Assembly: GCA_029448655.1 (NCBI GenBank)
Contig: JACCLO010000009.1
Location: 3,410,001 to 3,474,000, forward strand
Origin: Wolfiporia cocos
Lineage: Eukaryota; Basidiomycota; Agaricomycetes; Polyporales; Phaeolaceae
Direction: 5' to 3'
Length of the DNA stretch: 64,000 nucleotides
This document shows positions 41,591-52,578 of this stretch, in pieces. Positions within the stretch are counted from its first letter, which is position 1. Each line of letters starts with the position of its first letter. The translations under genes were made by a program, and so were the position numbers. Below the pieces are notes generated by a model. It ran no database searches and was not told where the DNA came from. It worked only from the letters and a program-made list of their open reading frames with translations.

Positions 41591-44500
41591 AGAATGCACC
41601 AGCCCCGCAGCGGCTGGGAGCATACAGCTCCCTGAAGAAGAGCACCCCTACGACGGGGCTTCACAAGGACCCCTTATCTTGTGGGAAGATAAGGCGGTCG
41701 TACGTCACCCGGTATCCCATCTCGGCATATTCGGTAACTCGGCAATGGACTTTGCCCGGAGGACAAGGACACTAGCTACACGTGCCCCTCCTGTAAAATA
41801 CTTTTATCCTGACCCGCTCGCGCTGAAGTTTTTTACTTTGTATAATGTACACGGAAATGATTCTCGAGACGACAATAAATCATTTTCCATCGAAGTAGAA
41901 TTGTGGGTATATGGAAAGAAAGTCAACGCCATGGCATTAATCGACACCGGTGCATCCATAAGCGTCATCGATAAGAAACTCGTACACGAGGAGAAGTTAG
42001 TCACTCAGAAACTACCTTCACCTCTCGAGATTCGCAACGCCGACGGTACCTCTAATACCGCCGGTAATATCAATATGGCAGTAAAAGCTTATATGGTGCA
42101 CGAGGAACACAAGTCCACCGAATTCTTGTACGTAATGGACGTACAGAATACGGATGTGATCCTCGGATATGACTGGTTCCTGAAACACAACCCGGACTTC
42201 AATTGGCCGGAAGGAACCTTCACATATCGGTGTACGGAAAGATGTAAACATGGCAAACGGGTCTCGATTTCTGAGGAAGAAGATGAAACCGAACCCCGCA
42301 ACATCTATCAGATCATCAATGACTTTCCAATAGATTTTCTCGGCTTAGAGGAGCCTGAGAATCCCTTTGTCGCTTGGGTGAACACCCTTGACGAAGGAAC
42401 GGAACTCCTTATCGATGCCATTCAGTCGATAACGGAGAAGTCGGATGATGAATTCCTGACAGATGCGGATCTCCAGAAATGGAAATCCTTGGTTCCGGAG
42501 GAATACCAGGAGTTTGGTCCCACGGTATTTTCGCAACGCGCATCCGAAAGAATGCCCGAACGGAAACCATACGATCACGCCATCGACTTCCCCGATGACG
42601 CGGTACTACCGCCCCCGAGTAAGGCATACAAGATGTCTCCTCAGGAAGCGAACTCGCTAGATCAGTGGATTCAGGAAGAGTTACGGAAGGGCTACATCCG
42701 ACACTCGAAATCCCCGATCGCGAGCCCGGTCTTCTTCGTCCCTAAAAAAGACGGCGGAGCCCGAATGGTAGTCGATTACCAAAAGGTGAACGACTTAACC
42801 ATTAAAAACAGGTACCCTCTCCCACGCATAGACGAGCTTATCGATAAGCTTAGCCAGGCTTCGATATTTACGAAGCTCGACTTGCGTTGGGGTTACAACA
42901 ACGTAAGAATCAAGGAGGGAGATGAATGGAAGACCGCATTTATTATGCCTAACGGCCTTTACGAAGCTGTAGTCATGTACTTCGGTTTTTGTAATGCACC
43001 CAGCACGTTCCAACACATGATGAACGATATCCTAGGTGACCTTATCAGAGAAGGAAAGGTCATTGTCTACCTAGACGACATCCTTGTGTTCGGAAACGAC
43101 CTGCGGGAACACCGTCGTATTGTCAAGCAAGTATTACAAATCTTGCAAGACAACGACTTGTTCGCGAAGCCTGAAAAGTGCTTCTTCGAACAAAGCAGTA
43201 TTGAATACCTGGGAATGATCATTTCTAAAGGAAAAGTCGAAATGGACCCTAAGAAGGTAGCCGGTGTCATGGACTGGCCTACACCTGCCAAGGTGAAGGA
43301 TGTCCAAGCCTTTGTTGGCTTCGCCAACTACTACCGTCGGTTCATTAAAGATTTCTCCAAAGTGGTTAAGCCGTTAACCGAACTGTCCAAGAAAAACATG
43401 CAATGGAACTGGGGACCCGAACAAGCGGAAGCCTTCCAAACTCTCAAGGAAGCTTTCACATCGGCTCCAATACTCCGGATCCCAGATCAGGAGTCCCCGT
43501 TCCGCGTGGAAGCGGATTCTTCCGATTACGCAACTGGTGCGGTGCTATCACAATACTCTTCGGAGGATAAGCTCTGGCACCCGGTAGCCTTTTACTCGAA
43601 ATCTCTATCAGCACCCGAAAGGAACTATGAGATTTACGATAAGGAGTTGCTTGCAATCATCCGCGCTCTAGAGGAATGGAGACATTACCTCGAAGGACAT
43701 CCACACAAATTCGAAGTATGGTCGGATCATCTCAATCTGACATATTTCAAATCGGCACAACGGCTAACCCGGAGACAAGCACGTTGGAGTCTTTACCTGA
43801 CAAGGTTCAACTTCACTGTGTGTCACAAACCCGGTAAAACAATGCTCACGGCTGATCCTCTGTCACGGAGGCCAGACCATGAAGAGGGGGTGGAACTCGA
43901 TAATCACGATCAAATTTTGCTGAAACCGGAATACTTTACGGTTAGGGCGCTAGAAGCGTCACAGCAGGAGATACAATCAGGCGACGAGGACCTTCTCCGA
44001 CAAATCCGACAAGCCCTCATGAACGATCAGATTACCAAAGATTACCAGGAACTACTGAAAAGTGGTCCCAAGGAATTCGATAAAGATCTCCAGGAATGGA
44101 ACATGGAGGCCGGATTACTCCTCAGACGAGGAAAAGTGTACGTTCCAAAAGAGCCTAAGGAATTGCGCACGAAGATTCTGGAGTTACATCATGACCATGT
44201 GACTGCCGGACACTTCGGACGATGGAAGACCTATGAACTTCTATCACGTAATTACTGGTGGCCTGGAATGACCACGATGGTGAAGCAATACGTGGAAGGT
44301 TGTGACACATGCCAGCGCATGAAGAACCGCAACCAGACCCCGTATGGACCCCTGCAACCGCTCCCAGTACCGGAAGCACCCTGGGACACAATCACAATCG
44401 ACTTCATCGTTCACTTACCGCCCAGCGGCGAACGCAAACAATTCACTGCTATTATGGTAGTAGTGGACCGATTGACCAAGCGCGCACACTTCATTCCCAC

Positions 44501-46067
44501 GTCAGACAATATCTCGGCAAAGGAATTAGCAAACCTCCTGTACCTTCGGATTTATCCAAATCACGGACTTCCGAAACAAATCATTTCGGATAGAGGGCCG
44601 CAATTCTCTTCTGAGTTATTCAAGGGATGGTGCGAACAATTGGGAATCCAGAGGTCGATGACGACAGCCTACCACCCGCAAGCGGACGGCCAAACGGAGA
44701 GAATTAACCAAATTCTAGAACAATACCTACGATGCTACATCGATGTTATCCAAAAAGATAACTGGGTTTTCTATCTCCCCACGGCAGAGTTTGCGTACAA
44801 CAACGCGGCTAGTGAGACGACCAAGAATAGTCCATTCTTCGTCGAACTAGGAAGGCATCCCAATGCAGGACCTACGGATTTAAAGCCGACGCAATACTCG
44901 GACTTAAATCAATTTGCTTACGCCAGATGGTCAGCACAAGAGCAAGCTAAGGCAGCTATGAAACTGGCTGCTGAACGCTGGTCTTGGTACTATGATCAAC
45001 ATAAGCGCTCGGTACCATTTAAAGTCGGCGACAAAGTCCTCGTTGACGCCCGTAGCTGGCAAGACTCCGAAAGAAGTCTTAGTCCACGCTATTTGGGACC
45101 ATTCAAGATAACTGAACAATTATCTCCGGTCACCTTCAGGGTACATATGGACGAGCAATACAGGGCTTATCACCCAGTATTTCACGCTTCCAAGTTGGTT
45201 ATGTACAAGGACCCTGTGCATCAGAAAAAACCAGAGCCTCAACCAGAAATGGTCGATGGCGAGGAATTATGGGAAGTCGACAAGATCTTAGATCATCGTC
45301 TCCGCGCAGGAAGAGTTGAATACAGAATCCGATGGAAAGGATTCGGTATCAATGACGACTCCTGGGTACGCGAGGCCGATCTCGACTCGGCATATGACAT
45401 TCTGCAGGAATACAAGGCTTCACACCCTATCCCGATGCAGGATGTCCCCCTCAGGCGATCAGCCAGAAGGAAAGAAGCAGTTCATGTCTTCGACCCTGAC
45501 AGCGACGACTGGGAAGCCGACGAATGCACGTGGCCAGACGACTGGCCGCAGTATCGTGAAAAATTTGCGAAGGATCCTAAGCAGCGCATGGTTAGACACC
45601 CCGACGGGGGATGGATGTCAGCGGACATTAACCAAAATGCGGATTTGAAAATCGTAGTCGGTGAAGGCGGCCGAATGCCGGAAAAGGGAACTAAGGACTC
45701 GGTTGGGTTTGACCTGTACACTGCAACAGGCGACGTTCTGCCAGCTCACGGGCAGACAGAATACAACACCAAACTGAAGATCCAGGTACCTTTCGGCACT
45801 TACGGACGTATCGCCCCCCGCTCTAGTCTCGCACGCAAAGGCATAGACGTAATGGGTGGCGTCATCGACCACGATTATCAAGGCGAAGTAATCATCATTC
45901 TCCGGAATCACTCCGACATATCTATCGATATTCGGGCCGGTGATAAGATTGCCCAGCTCATCTGCGAAGTTGCTAAGGACCCGCACATTACGCTACACGG
46001 AAAATCTTACTTTGAAAAGATTAAATCTGAGCGCGGTACTGGTGGTTTCGGCTCCACAGGAAAGTAA
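41532..46067 (+). CDS. pol: Pol polyprotein of element E with chromodomain and dUTPase
   Basis: 1,511 residues in the +1 phase relative to gag, overlapping it by 59 nt; the first ATG of the frame is 41532. Protease DTGAS at 138-142. Reverse transcriptase with YLDD (Asp 515-516). RNase H with Asp 662. Integrase zinc finger from His 886 to Cys 924/927, and catalytic Asp 957, Asp 1020, Glu 1056 (D,D35E). GPY/F module, then chromodomain at about 1244-1298. dUTPase at about 1375-1511 with GFDLY (Asp 1394), PRSSLA, GVIDHDYQGE (Asp 1446), GDKIAQLI and GTGGFGSTG. How it is translated (+1 shift or reinitiation) is not clear, as no stop-start overlap is present. Confidence 0.95.
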   Translation: MSGPSRFPSPPPRVSKTSCEECTSPAAAGSIQLPEEEHPYDGASQGPLILWEDKAVVRHPVSHLGIFGNSAMDFARRTRTLATRAPPVKYFYPDPLALKFFTLYNVHGNDSRDDNKSFSIEVELWVYGKKVNAMALIDTGASISVIDKKLVHEEKLVTQKLPSPLEIRNADGTSNTAGNINMAVKAYMVHEEHKSTEFLYVMDVQNTDVILGYDWFLKHNPDFNWPEGTFTYRCTERCKHGKRVSISEEEDETEPRNIYQIINDFPIDFLGLEEPENPFVAWVNTLDEGTELLIDAIQSITEKSDDEFLTDADLQKWKSLVPEEYQEFGPTVFSQRASERMPERKPYDHAIDFPDDAVLPPPSKAYKMSPQEANSLDQWIQEELRKGYIRHSKSPIASPVFFVPKKDGGARMVVDYQKVNDLTIKNRYPLPRIDELIDKLSQASIFTKLDLRWGYNNVRIKEGDEWKTAFIMPNGLYEAVVMYFGFCNAPSTFQHMMNDILGDLIREGKVIVYLDDILVFGNDLREHRRIVKQVLQILQDNDLFAKPEKCFFEQSSIEYLGMIISKGKVEMDPKKVAGVMDWPTPAKVKDVQAFVGFANYYRRFIKDFSKVVKPLTELSKKNMQWNWGPEQAEAFQTLKEAFTSAPILRIPDQESPFRVEADSSDYATGAVLSQYSSEDKLWHPVAFYSKSLSAPERNYEIYDKELLAIIRALEEWRHYLEGHPHKFEVWSDHLNLTYFKSAQRLTRRQARWSLYLTRFNFTVCHKPGKTMLTADPLSRRPDHEEGVELDNHDQILLKPEYFTVRALEASQQEIQSGDEDLLRQIRQALMNDQITKDYQELLKSGPKEFDKDLQEWNMEAGLLLRRGKVYVPKEPKELRTKILELHHDHVTAGHFGRWKTYELLSRNYWWPGMTTMVKQYVEGCDTCQRMKNRNQTPYGPLQPLPVPEAPWDTITIDFIVHLPPSGERKQFTAIMVVVDRLTKRAHFIPTSDNISAKELANLLYLRIYPNHGLPKQIISDRGPQFSSELFKGWCEQLGIQRSMTTAYHPQADGQTERINQILEQYLRCYIDVIQKDNWVFYLPTAEFAYNNAASETTKNSPFFVELGRHPNAGPTDLKPTQYSDLNQFAYARWSAQEQAKAAMKLAAERWSWYYDQHKRSVPFKVGDKVLVDARSWQDSERSLSPRYLGPFKITEQLSPVTFRVHMDEQYRAYHPVFHASKLVMYKDPVHQKKPEPQPEMVDGEELWEVDKILDHRLRAGRVEYRIRWKGFGINDDSWVREADLDSAYDILQEYKASHPIPMQDVPLRRSARRKEAVHVFDPDSDDWEADECTWPDDWPQYREKFAKDPKQRMVRHPDGGWMSADINQNADLKIVVGEGGRMPEKGTKDSVGFDLYTATGDVLPAHGQTEYNTKLKIQVPFGTYGRIAPRSSLARKGIDVMGGVIDHDYQGEVIIILRNHSDISIDIRAGDKIAQLICEVAKDPHITLHGKSYFEKIKSERGTGGFGSTGK

Positions 46068-46092
46068 TCGTTCCATTAGGGACAATGAAACC

Positions 46093-46106
46093 TGAAGAGG
46101 GGGTAA
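46093..46106 (+). other. Polypurine tract of element E
   Basis: GAAGAGGGGGTAA directly precedes the 3' LTR. Confidence 0.85.
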
Positions 46107-46806
46107 TGTCACAGATTTGTGACATTCCACTATTTTTCCCGTATTTTTACCTATTTATCTGGTATTTCTACGACCTTGTAGACATTTACGCTGCTAAGCG
46201 CCCGTCTACACGTACACGCAACCAAACAACACGTACACAACGCGGTATACGTCCACTTGTCATAACAACACGTACATAACACGTTTGTACGCGTCAATGA
46301 CTCAGCGGACTAACCTCCGGTGTCACGCGCCTTACTCATATCCCGATACCGGGGTATGTCAGTACGATTGGATAAGCGGCCTGCTCGTTATCACATGCCA
46401 ATGCCCTTACGATTACTCATATCCCGATGCCGGTATATAAGAATCACATGTATGGCTTACTAACGTAGCTACAGCCACTTCCACAACATGGACCTACAGT
46501 CCAAAACAAACGATCTTACTGGTGCGGCCATTACCGGCGCACATGGTCTATTGTAGTTTACGACTTAACCATATTAGTTATGTCTGCGCACAGACCACCT
46601 TCATGTTTGGCTCCCTTACCGGTAACCAAACAAAGCATGTATATAAGTAGGGCTATCACTGCGGATAAGCCTTAGATTTGTTCTCTGCATTCGCACAGTT
46701 ACATAACATCTCTGCTTGCGCCCACTAGCCTCCTCACCAACCTCCAGCAACTCCTTCAAGTCGCTTATAAGGTTATAGTGTGAGTCCCACAGTCTAGTCT
46801 GTGTCA
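46107..46806 (+). repeat. 3' LTR of element E (700 bp)
   Basis: No difference from the 5' LTR seen by eye; followed by GTAAG (46807-46811) and the rest of element F. Confidence 0.95.
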
Positions 46807-46811
46807 GTAAG

Positions 46812-47022
46812 GGAAACAGGGAATGCCCGATCCAGTCACCCCAATGCTCTCCTGCAGGCGCGCGTTCTTCTCTCCTCCATCGGCGGACGGACCGTGCACA
46901 TGGACGCTCCCCACCTTACTTTGCAAAGGATGGGCCGTGTGTTAAACAAGCAACCAAGGATGCGAGGGTCGTAGGATATAAGGTAGAACGTTAGGGACAA
47001 CGTTTTTTAGGAGGGGGGGTAA
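46812..47022 (+). other. Internal region of element F, right part, with polypurine tract
   Basis: Closely matches the end of the H interior (CGGCGGACGGACCGTGCAC, GCAAAGGATGGGCCGTGTG) and ends AGGAGGGGGGGTAA before the 3' LTR. Confidence 0.85.
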
Positions 47023-47597
47023 TGTCACAGAATATCCAGGGGGATATCTAACAACCCTCGCTATAGGTTATACGGGCGGCGCTAGGCGTACGCCGCCCCT
47101 CTGAGCCTCAGTCACCTCCACGTCAGTCTCTCTAGTTTGTAGGTCACCTGACTGTATAGGTTAGCGCTGTAGGATAGCGCGCGCCTCAGGTACTCACGTT
47201 ACGGTCACACGATGTATCACATGTCTTGCTTATGTACTTACTTACCTAAGCCGTTAGGGCGGTGCTGCGCACAGGCCAGCACTTAAGGGTAGACACATAG
47301 CATAGCGTTCTTGCATGTATATAAGATACGACGAGATGGGGCTTATTCCCCATCTCTAAGATTCTCGACAACTGAGCCTCTGGCTCCTCTCTTATTATGT
47401 GCGCTGCGCGACTCGCCTTAGGGCGCCCTCTACTACTAGACTGGTAGCGGTCCGACTATGCAAGTATCCTGTACGACGACTCCCTAATTCCGAGGGAATG
47501 CCTCTACATCGTCGTTACTTGCCGCCGTCTCGTTGCAAGGCCTTGGGGATTTCCCCTGCCTATAGCAGGGTCGCACAGCCCTAGTAAGTCTGTGTCA
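47023..47597 (+). repeat. 3' LTR of element F (575 bp)
   Basis: About seven differences from the 5' LTR, all transitions, at least three of them in CpG. Followed by AATAT and the resumed E' ORF1. Confidence 0.93.
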
Positions 47598-47602
47598 AAT
47601 AT

Positions 47603-47720
47603 CGGTGGTGTCGATGCGGCTGAGAAGGGACCGCTTCGCCGGTTTGATGTAAGGGGCAGTGGAGGAGCCACGTGTGCGACGGGTAACGCGGGGCATGATT
47701 CTAGAAAGTGCAGCATTCAT
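47603..47720 (-). pseudogene. ORF1 of E', N-terminal segment
   Basis: First ~39 codons on the minus strand from the ATG complementary to 47718-47720, matching E ORF1 (basic, Arg/Ser-rich). It continues at 35074 beyond element F. Confidence 0.8.
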
Positions 47721-47827
47721 GAGAAACGAAGTTTCCCAGTGATACGTCCAAGAACAGGAATAGAAGGGATTATGTAAGGTAGGGTAGTGAACTCCTCTTC
47801 AGGAGCAAAGAAGGTGTACTACGGGGC

Positions 47828-48439
47828 TGTCACAAGAAATCCCGGAATAAAGGGGTTCCCTGATCGATTATTCACCTTTATTCTCCAGATATTCGCTACG
47901 TTATACCTAGCCGCCCGGGACTGCACGTGCATGGGAAAGTAGATAAGTCTTCTCATATCTTATCTCTTACATAGGTCACGTGGTACGTCACTGGAGTCAC
48001 GATCGTTACTTAGTCATGTGCAGCGTAGTCACAGTGTGCACAGACCACGCCATTAGGGCAGGTCTTGTAGCTATAGGAGTCTGCGTCCACATGTATATAT
48101 ACTAGGTAGCGTTCTGAGGTACTCCTCAGAACTTATCTTCTCGTCGTTGGGGGCGCGTCCCCTGGCAACCTTTCAATACCCTCTGCCTGCTTGTCTCTTG
48201 CGTGCAGGGTCCTAGTCGACAAAGCCTGCTACGTCCTACTTGGGCGTGGGGGCCTCTATTCATTACATCCATCTTGTCTTCTATTCCTTTACCTGCTAGT
48301 CTGTGCAATACGGCAGGGCTCCTCAACAGGAGCGCCTTCTTGTTCTCCGCCATAGGAGGGTGGGGGGCTATTGGAGTTAGGGATAGGGCGGATATAGAGG
48401 TTCCCCGCTGGGGCGGGTGGCACGGTGGTTACCGTGACA
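47828..48439 (+). repeat. Solo LTR K (new family) in the E' leader
   Basis: 612 bp; starts TGTCACAAGAAATCCC, ends ACCGTGACA. Target duplication GGGGC at 47823-47827 and 48440-48444. TATA box near 48093 gives plus orientation. The terminal hairpin is CACGGT-GGTT-ACCGTG (48421-48436). Confidence 0.92.
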
Positions 48440-48949
48440 GGGGCATAATTACTCTTATGTTGCGCACAAACCCTGTGCCGAGACGGCGCGGATATTCGCA
48501 TGACCCTAACGGTCAGAGGCGCCGACTCCAGGGGTAGAGTTGCTGACTGCCAGGCCGGTTCCTGGGTCAGATGATTGGGATTCGGATACACGACACTGCC
48601 CCGGAGGGACGATGCCGGAAAGTGGCTGTGATTTTACATCCCTTAGCCTGTCCATGCTTCAACAATGAGGTTGCCGTCTGTGGCCACATGGGTGTCACAT
48701 CAGGGCTAAAAAACCACTGTCGATCTAAGATCGCGAGACAGCAGCGCTCCACATCCCGAAGGAGTGGGCCACGCGCTTCTCTTTCAATGGGGCCCCAAAT
48801 TCGTTTGACCCATGCTCGCACGCCGAGCTGCCCGAAGGACTTATGCTATTGGCTACCGCGAGTGACCTATGTCAGGGTGATTTTTTACGTCACCCCCCTC
48901 ACTGCTGTTCCCATAACGGGTTCAAAAGCAGGTCCCTTACGCCTGGGAG

Positions 48950-49807
48950 TGTCACAGATTATATCTGTTTCCTACAATTTCCTTGCTATTTCTAGCAATT
49001 TATCCCATTTGTTAGCTCAATATCAAAGCTTTACGCTAGTTGACGCCCTACGGCCTCATCTAGCACGTGACCTTATCTTATCTTATCTCTGTAGTTACAT
49101 CTCATCTTATCTCGTAGTAACACACACATCTTATCTGGAGTACGCGCATCATAAGTCACGTGCTCCCAAACAGTATTTCGGGTATATCTCTTGATAGAGT
49201 AGCCCAGACCGCTTAGTAAGCTGGTCATGTACTCATGACTAAAGGACGGACCCTTTTGCCTACTTAGATCACATGATCATGATCTAGTCCAGTGCCTTAC
49301 CAAGCACATAGTCATCACACAAGACATACCCCGGTCGGTGTATGAGTCACTCATCACATGTCTAAGACCAACCAATCATGCAGTGACCATTACTGGTCGT
49401 TAATCACATGCATATCCCCGGCTCTATGCCAAGCGACCCTATTGGTCACTATTATCTATCACATGTATCTATGCCAGTATCATTAGTCCTGCCGTAGTAC
49501 CAAGGGTCCTAGCCCTTACATGTATATATACCGTACTCTGAGTCGCTTAGGACTCAGACTAGTTAATTTCGACGTTTACTCTTATTACCACCCTTTGTAG
49601 TACCTGAAAAGGTCTACTTAGGTTTCCACTGCTATACTTAAGCCCTAGCAAGGCCCAATCAGTACCTCAACTATACTTGCTTAGACTCTCTAGTCTTTGG
49701 TCCTCATAACAGACCATTGACCCTATCACTGAGTCGCCTTCTTGCCCAACAACCAGCTTATCAGCTTCTAGCAAGACCTTTAGGCTTATCAAGTTAGTTC
49801 TGTGTCA
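48950..49807 (+). repeat. Solo LTR L (new family) in the E' leader
   Basis: 858 bp; starts TGTCACAGATTATATC, ends TTCTGTGTCA. Target duplication GGGAG at 48945-48949 and 49808-49812. TATA box near 49520. It carries clusters of TTATCT and repeated TCACATG/CACGTGAC motifs. No coding sequence is evident. Confidence 0.9.
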
Positions 49808-50392
49808 GGGAGGTGGCTTTGGAAAATTCCCATGTCATCATAATGATGACCCTGTGGATAGCGATGGGGCGCTGAACAACGCTTGCCATGGCAGGGGGTT
49901 GGGCGCACACAGGCAGACCGTCCCCTTTTCTCCACAGGCGGGTCTTAACCGCTCACAGTCCAAGCTTGTCAGCGAGGACCGTGTCTCCTTGACCCTGGAG
50001 TCCGGGTTAGGTAGGCCTCCTGCCTAAAATGGCAGTGTGGCTTCCCTGGTTGCCAATCCTCTGCCAAGGTGTCACGGTTTCTCCTATTTTTCCCTATTTT
50101 TCCCTATTTTCTCTGATTTTCTACAACTCGTTCTACTCGCTTTCCAAGTCACGTTATGTCTAGTCCTTATCTCACTCTCGTAGATAACTCTTATCTTATC
50201 TCTTGTGCACGTTAGCTCAGCGCCTATCACGGCGCCTCGTCTTATCTGTAGACATATCTTATCTTTCCTGCACGTGATCCTACAAAGAGTTCACAACATA
50301 TGTTGCCACACGTCACATGGCTTTCTAGTGACTCGCGTCACCTGCCGCTGGCTTACGCTCAGTCAGCGGCCTAACTCACGTCACATGCTGCA

Positions 50393-51673
50393 TGTTACAG
50401 GTCGAATACCCGTTCGTATATTCGAGTCGCGAATATAGATCGTTCTTCTGCACGGAGGCACTTCGCCGTGTGCAAGGCAAATATTCGTTAGATGCCTTCG
50501 GGTCCTAAGTGAAGTTCTTAGGAGATCGGTTAATATCCAATACTCGTTAGAGGATATAATCTTGTTCAAGTGCGAGTCGAATAGAATATAAGACTCGCCT
50601 AAGTCCGAGAAGTCAATGTGCACTTCGAGGACTTAGTCGTTCGGTTGCTCGAGTGAGAAATACTGAGCGTAGTTTCCTACGTTTGAGAACGAGTATAAGA
50701 CTTCTTGTTTATACAACAAGGTCGAGCTGAAGAGCCTCGACAGTAAGTACATGAGTTTATATACTACGTTGGGTTTTAGGGGTCGAGCCAGTCCCAGATG
50801 TCACCGATACTATCTACGCTATAGTACCAAACATCTGATAGGTATGTAGTGATATACCTGAGACGATAGATAGGAATGATGGCGGTTGAACGCCATCTAT
50901 CAGCTAAGACGATGAACATAAAATGATGGCAGAGTTGGATCTGCCAAAGATGAAACGCGCCCTACAGACTAGTACAACCGGGGATGCGCCCAGTAGAGTC
51001 ACGAGTAGCCAGGGGAGTTGGTTGTGTCACGGATGTGCCCAGGGGGCCACTGTACGTCCCTCGCTATAGGTTCCACATGCGGCGCTAGGTGTACGCCGCG
51101 TCACTGGGCCTCAGCCACCTCCTCGTACGTCTCATTAGTTTGTTGGTCACCTGACTGCTCTGGTTAGCGCTGTAGGGTAGCGCGCACCTCAGGTATCTCA
51201 CGCTACGGTCACATGATATATCACATGCCTCGCTATGTACTTACTTACCTCAGCCGCTAGGGCGGTGATGCGCACAGGCCATCACTTAAGGGTAGACACA
51301 TTAGCGTACGCTCTTGCATGTATATAAATACGACGGATGAGGACTTACATCCTCATCCTTGAGATTCTCGTCAATGCACACAGTGCCTCTCTTGCTACTT
51401 CCCTGCGCGTGCTCTGGCCCGAGGGCCCCTCTTGTCTCGCTCGACTGTGTGATGCCTCTCTAAGTCGCCTCTAGGAGTCCCTCTTTAGGGTACAGCCGAC
51501 AAGGTCACCGCTGGCGCGGCGTCGCACACGTCTTGTAGGGCGTTAGGGATTCCCCCTGAGTCCAGGGTCGCACAGACGAGTAAGTCTGTGACAGGTTGCG
51601 CAACAAGTCCCTGTATCGTATTCGCCCAATGGTGAGTTCTGTCGATATTCGAAAAATTAAAATAACCGTGACA
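50393..51673 (-). repeat. Solo LTR M1 (family M) in the C2 5' LTR
   Basis: Minus orientation by its TATA box (complement near 50757). Starts TGTTACAG and ends CCGTGACA. Target duplication CTGCA at 50388-50392 and 51674-51678. About 707 bp without G2. Confidence 0.9.
51025..51593 (+). repeat. Solo LTR G2 (family G) inside M1
   Basis: 569 bp; starts TGTCACGGATGTGCC, ends AAGTCTGTGACA. Target duplication GGTTG at 51020-51024 and 51594-51598. The terminal hairpin is CACAGAC-GAGTAA-GTCTGTG. Confidence 0.93.
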
Positions 51674-51959
51674 CTGCAGCCTTACGCTCAGTCAGCAACC
51701 TTAGGAACTATCACAAGCTTCGGGTCGTACCATTACCGGTACATAACCCTACGCCCTGCGGTATCTCTAGTATTACCTACGGTGTTACGGGTCTTACCCT
51801 TCATGTATATAAGCTGGCCTCTGAGTACGTTGTAGACTCAGAATAGTTCTCCTCGACAATCGACTAGTTGCTCTTACCAACTGCTTGACTATTACACTTC
51901 ACCTTTATCGACACCGCCCCTCAACACTTATATTTCAGTCTTAGTGAGTGTCTGCGTCA

Positions 51960-52578
51960 TTAGAACTATTCTTTTCATCGCCCCCCGGCCTTTTGGGCCC
52001 TGGGGATTTGTGTTTTTAGGCCGGCGATTTGGTGTCTTCCCTTTACAGGTACTTTTTTGTATTGGGATCTGGGGGATACATGGCGACGACCAGCCATTCA
52101 ATAGGTTATTAGCGGCACCTGCAAAGGGCCGTTAATGTGAACAGCGGCGGTGGATCAGACATGGGCGATGCCCCAGACCTATCCCCGTCACTTAGTAACA
52201 CGTTTATTGTCCAGACGTAAGGACACAGCCTCGTTCCTTCGGGAACCAGACTAAAACCCGGCTTGCCGGCCTAATGTCCATATGGGATTGAACCTTAACG
52301 GGATCTCCCGGACACCGCTTCTCAGCGGCGGCTGGCTTGCCTGCGGTGGACGTTTGGGAGTGCTGCGGCTAGCCACCATGGGTGTAACACCCTAATCTGG
52401 CCTGTTACCGAGACTGCAAGGGAAGCGGGACTCGTTGTATCTTCCACTCCGGACGTGTATGAGAGAGATGCACGCCGTCGTCGACTCACCGACACGACAC
52501 CTTATCGCATCAAGAACGGCCGTTCCCGGATTTTTACGTAATCAATTAGTACAAGCTTGCTCACGTAGTTACATAGCC
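51960..52578 (+). other. Leader of C2 with self-priming site
   Basis: TT, then AGAACTATTCT (51962-51972), complementary to 51840-51850. ATCTGGGGGATACATGGCGA is at 52068-52087 and the stem-loop GGGTG-TAA-CACCC at 52380-52392. The last 150 nt resemble the end of the B leader. No gene. Confidence 0.78.

Larger units (their letters stand above)
36799..46806 (+). mobile_element. Element E: complete, apparently intact chromovirus (10,008 bp)
   Basis: Bounded by 700-bp LTRs in which I saw no differences, with target duplication GTAAG at 36794-36798 and 46807-46811. It has a self-priming site, long leader, ORF1 (307 aa), gag (681 aa), pol (1,511 aa) and a purine tract, with no internal stops or insertions. 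By sequence it is the best candidate for a currently active element here. Confidence 0.96.
35075..47597 (+). mobile_element. Element F: short non-autonomous LTR element carrying element E and LTR J
   Basis: Two 575-bp LTRs flank an internal region that, without E and J, is about 797 bp and resembles the interior of H. Own length is about 1,947 bp. The target duplication is AATGT (35070-35074) and AATAT (47598-47602), one G/A difference; E ORF1 shows the empty site as AATGT. LTRs differ by about seven transitions, so F is older than E and H. Confidence 0.93.
24381..50069 (-). mobile_element. Element E': decayed family E chromovirus, minus strand
   Basis: Read right to left: leader (50069-47721 with insertions), ORF1, gag, pol to 24381. 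It is colinear with the intact element E but has frameshifts in gag and pol and at least seven separate first-order insertions. Both ends are missing: the 3' side at D2, and the 5' LTR and first part of the leader at C2. Confidence 0.9.
47721..50069 (-). other. Leader of E', broken by solo LTRs K and L
   Basis: Segments 47721-47827, 48445-48949 and 49813-50069 align with the E leader (for example complement of 38020-38300 and 37650-37920). The leader stops at 50069, just short of the conserved G-rich motif, priming site and 5' LTR, none of which reappear. Confidence 0.85.
50070..51959 (+). repeat. 5' LTR of C2, interrupted by M1
   Basis: Starts TGTCACGGTTTCTCC, ends GTCTGCGTCA. Pieces 50070-50392 and 51679-51959 total about 604 bp, matching the 603-bp family length. 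TATATAA is at 51806-51812 and the self-primer AGAATAGTTCT at 51840-51850. Confidence 0.92.
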
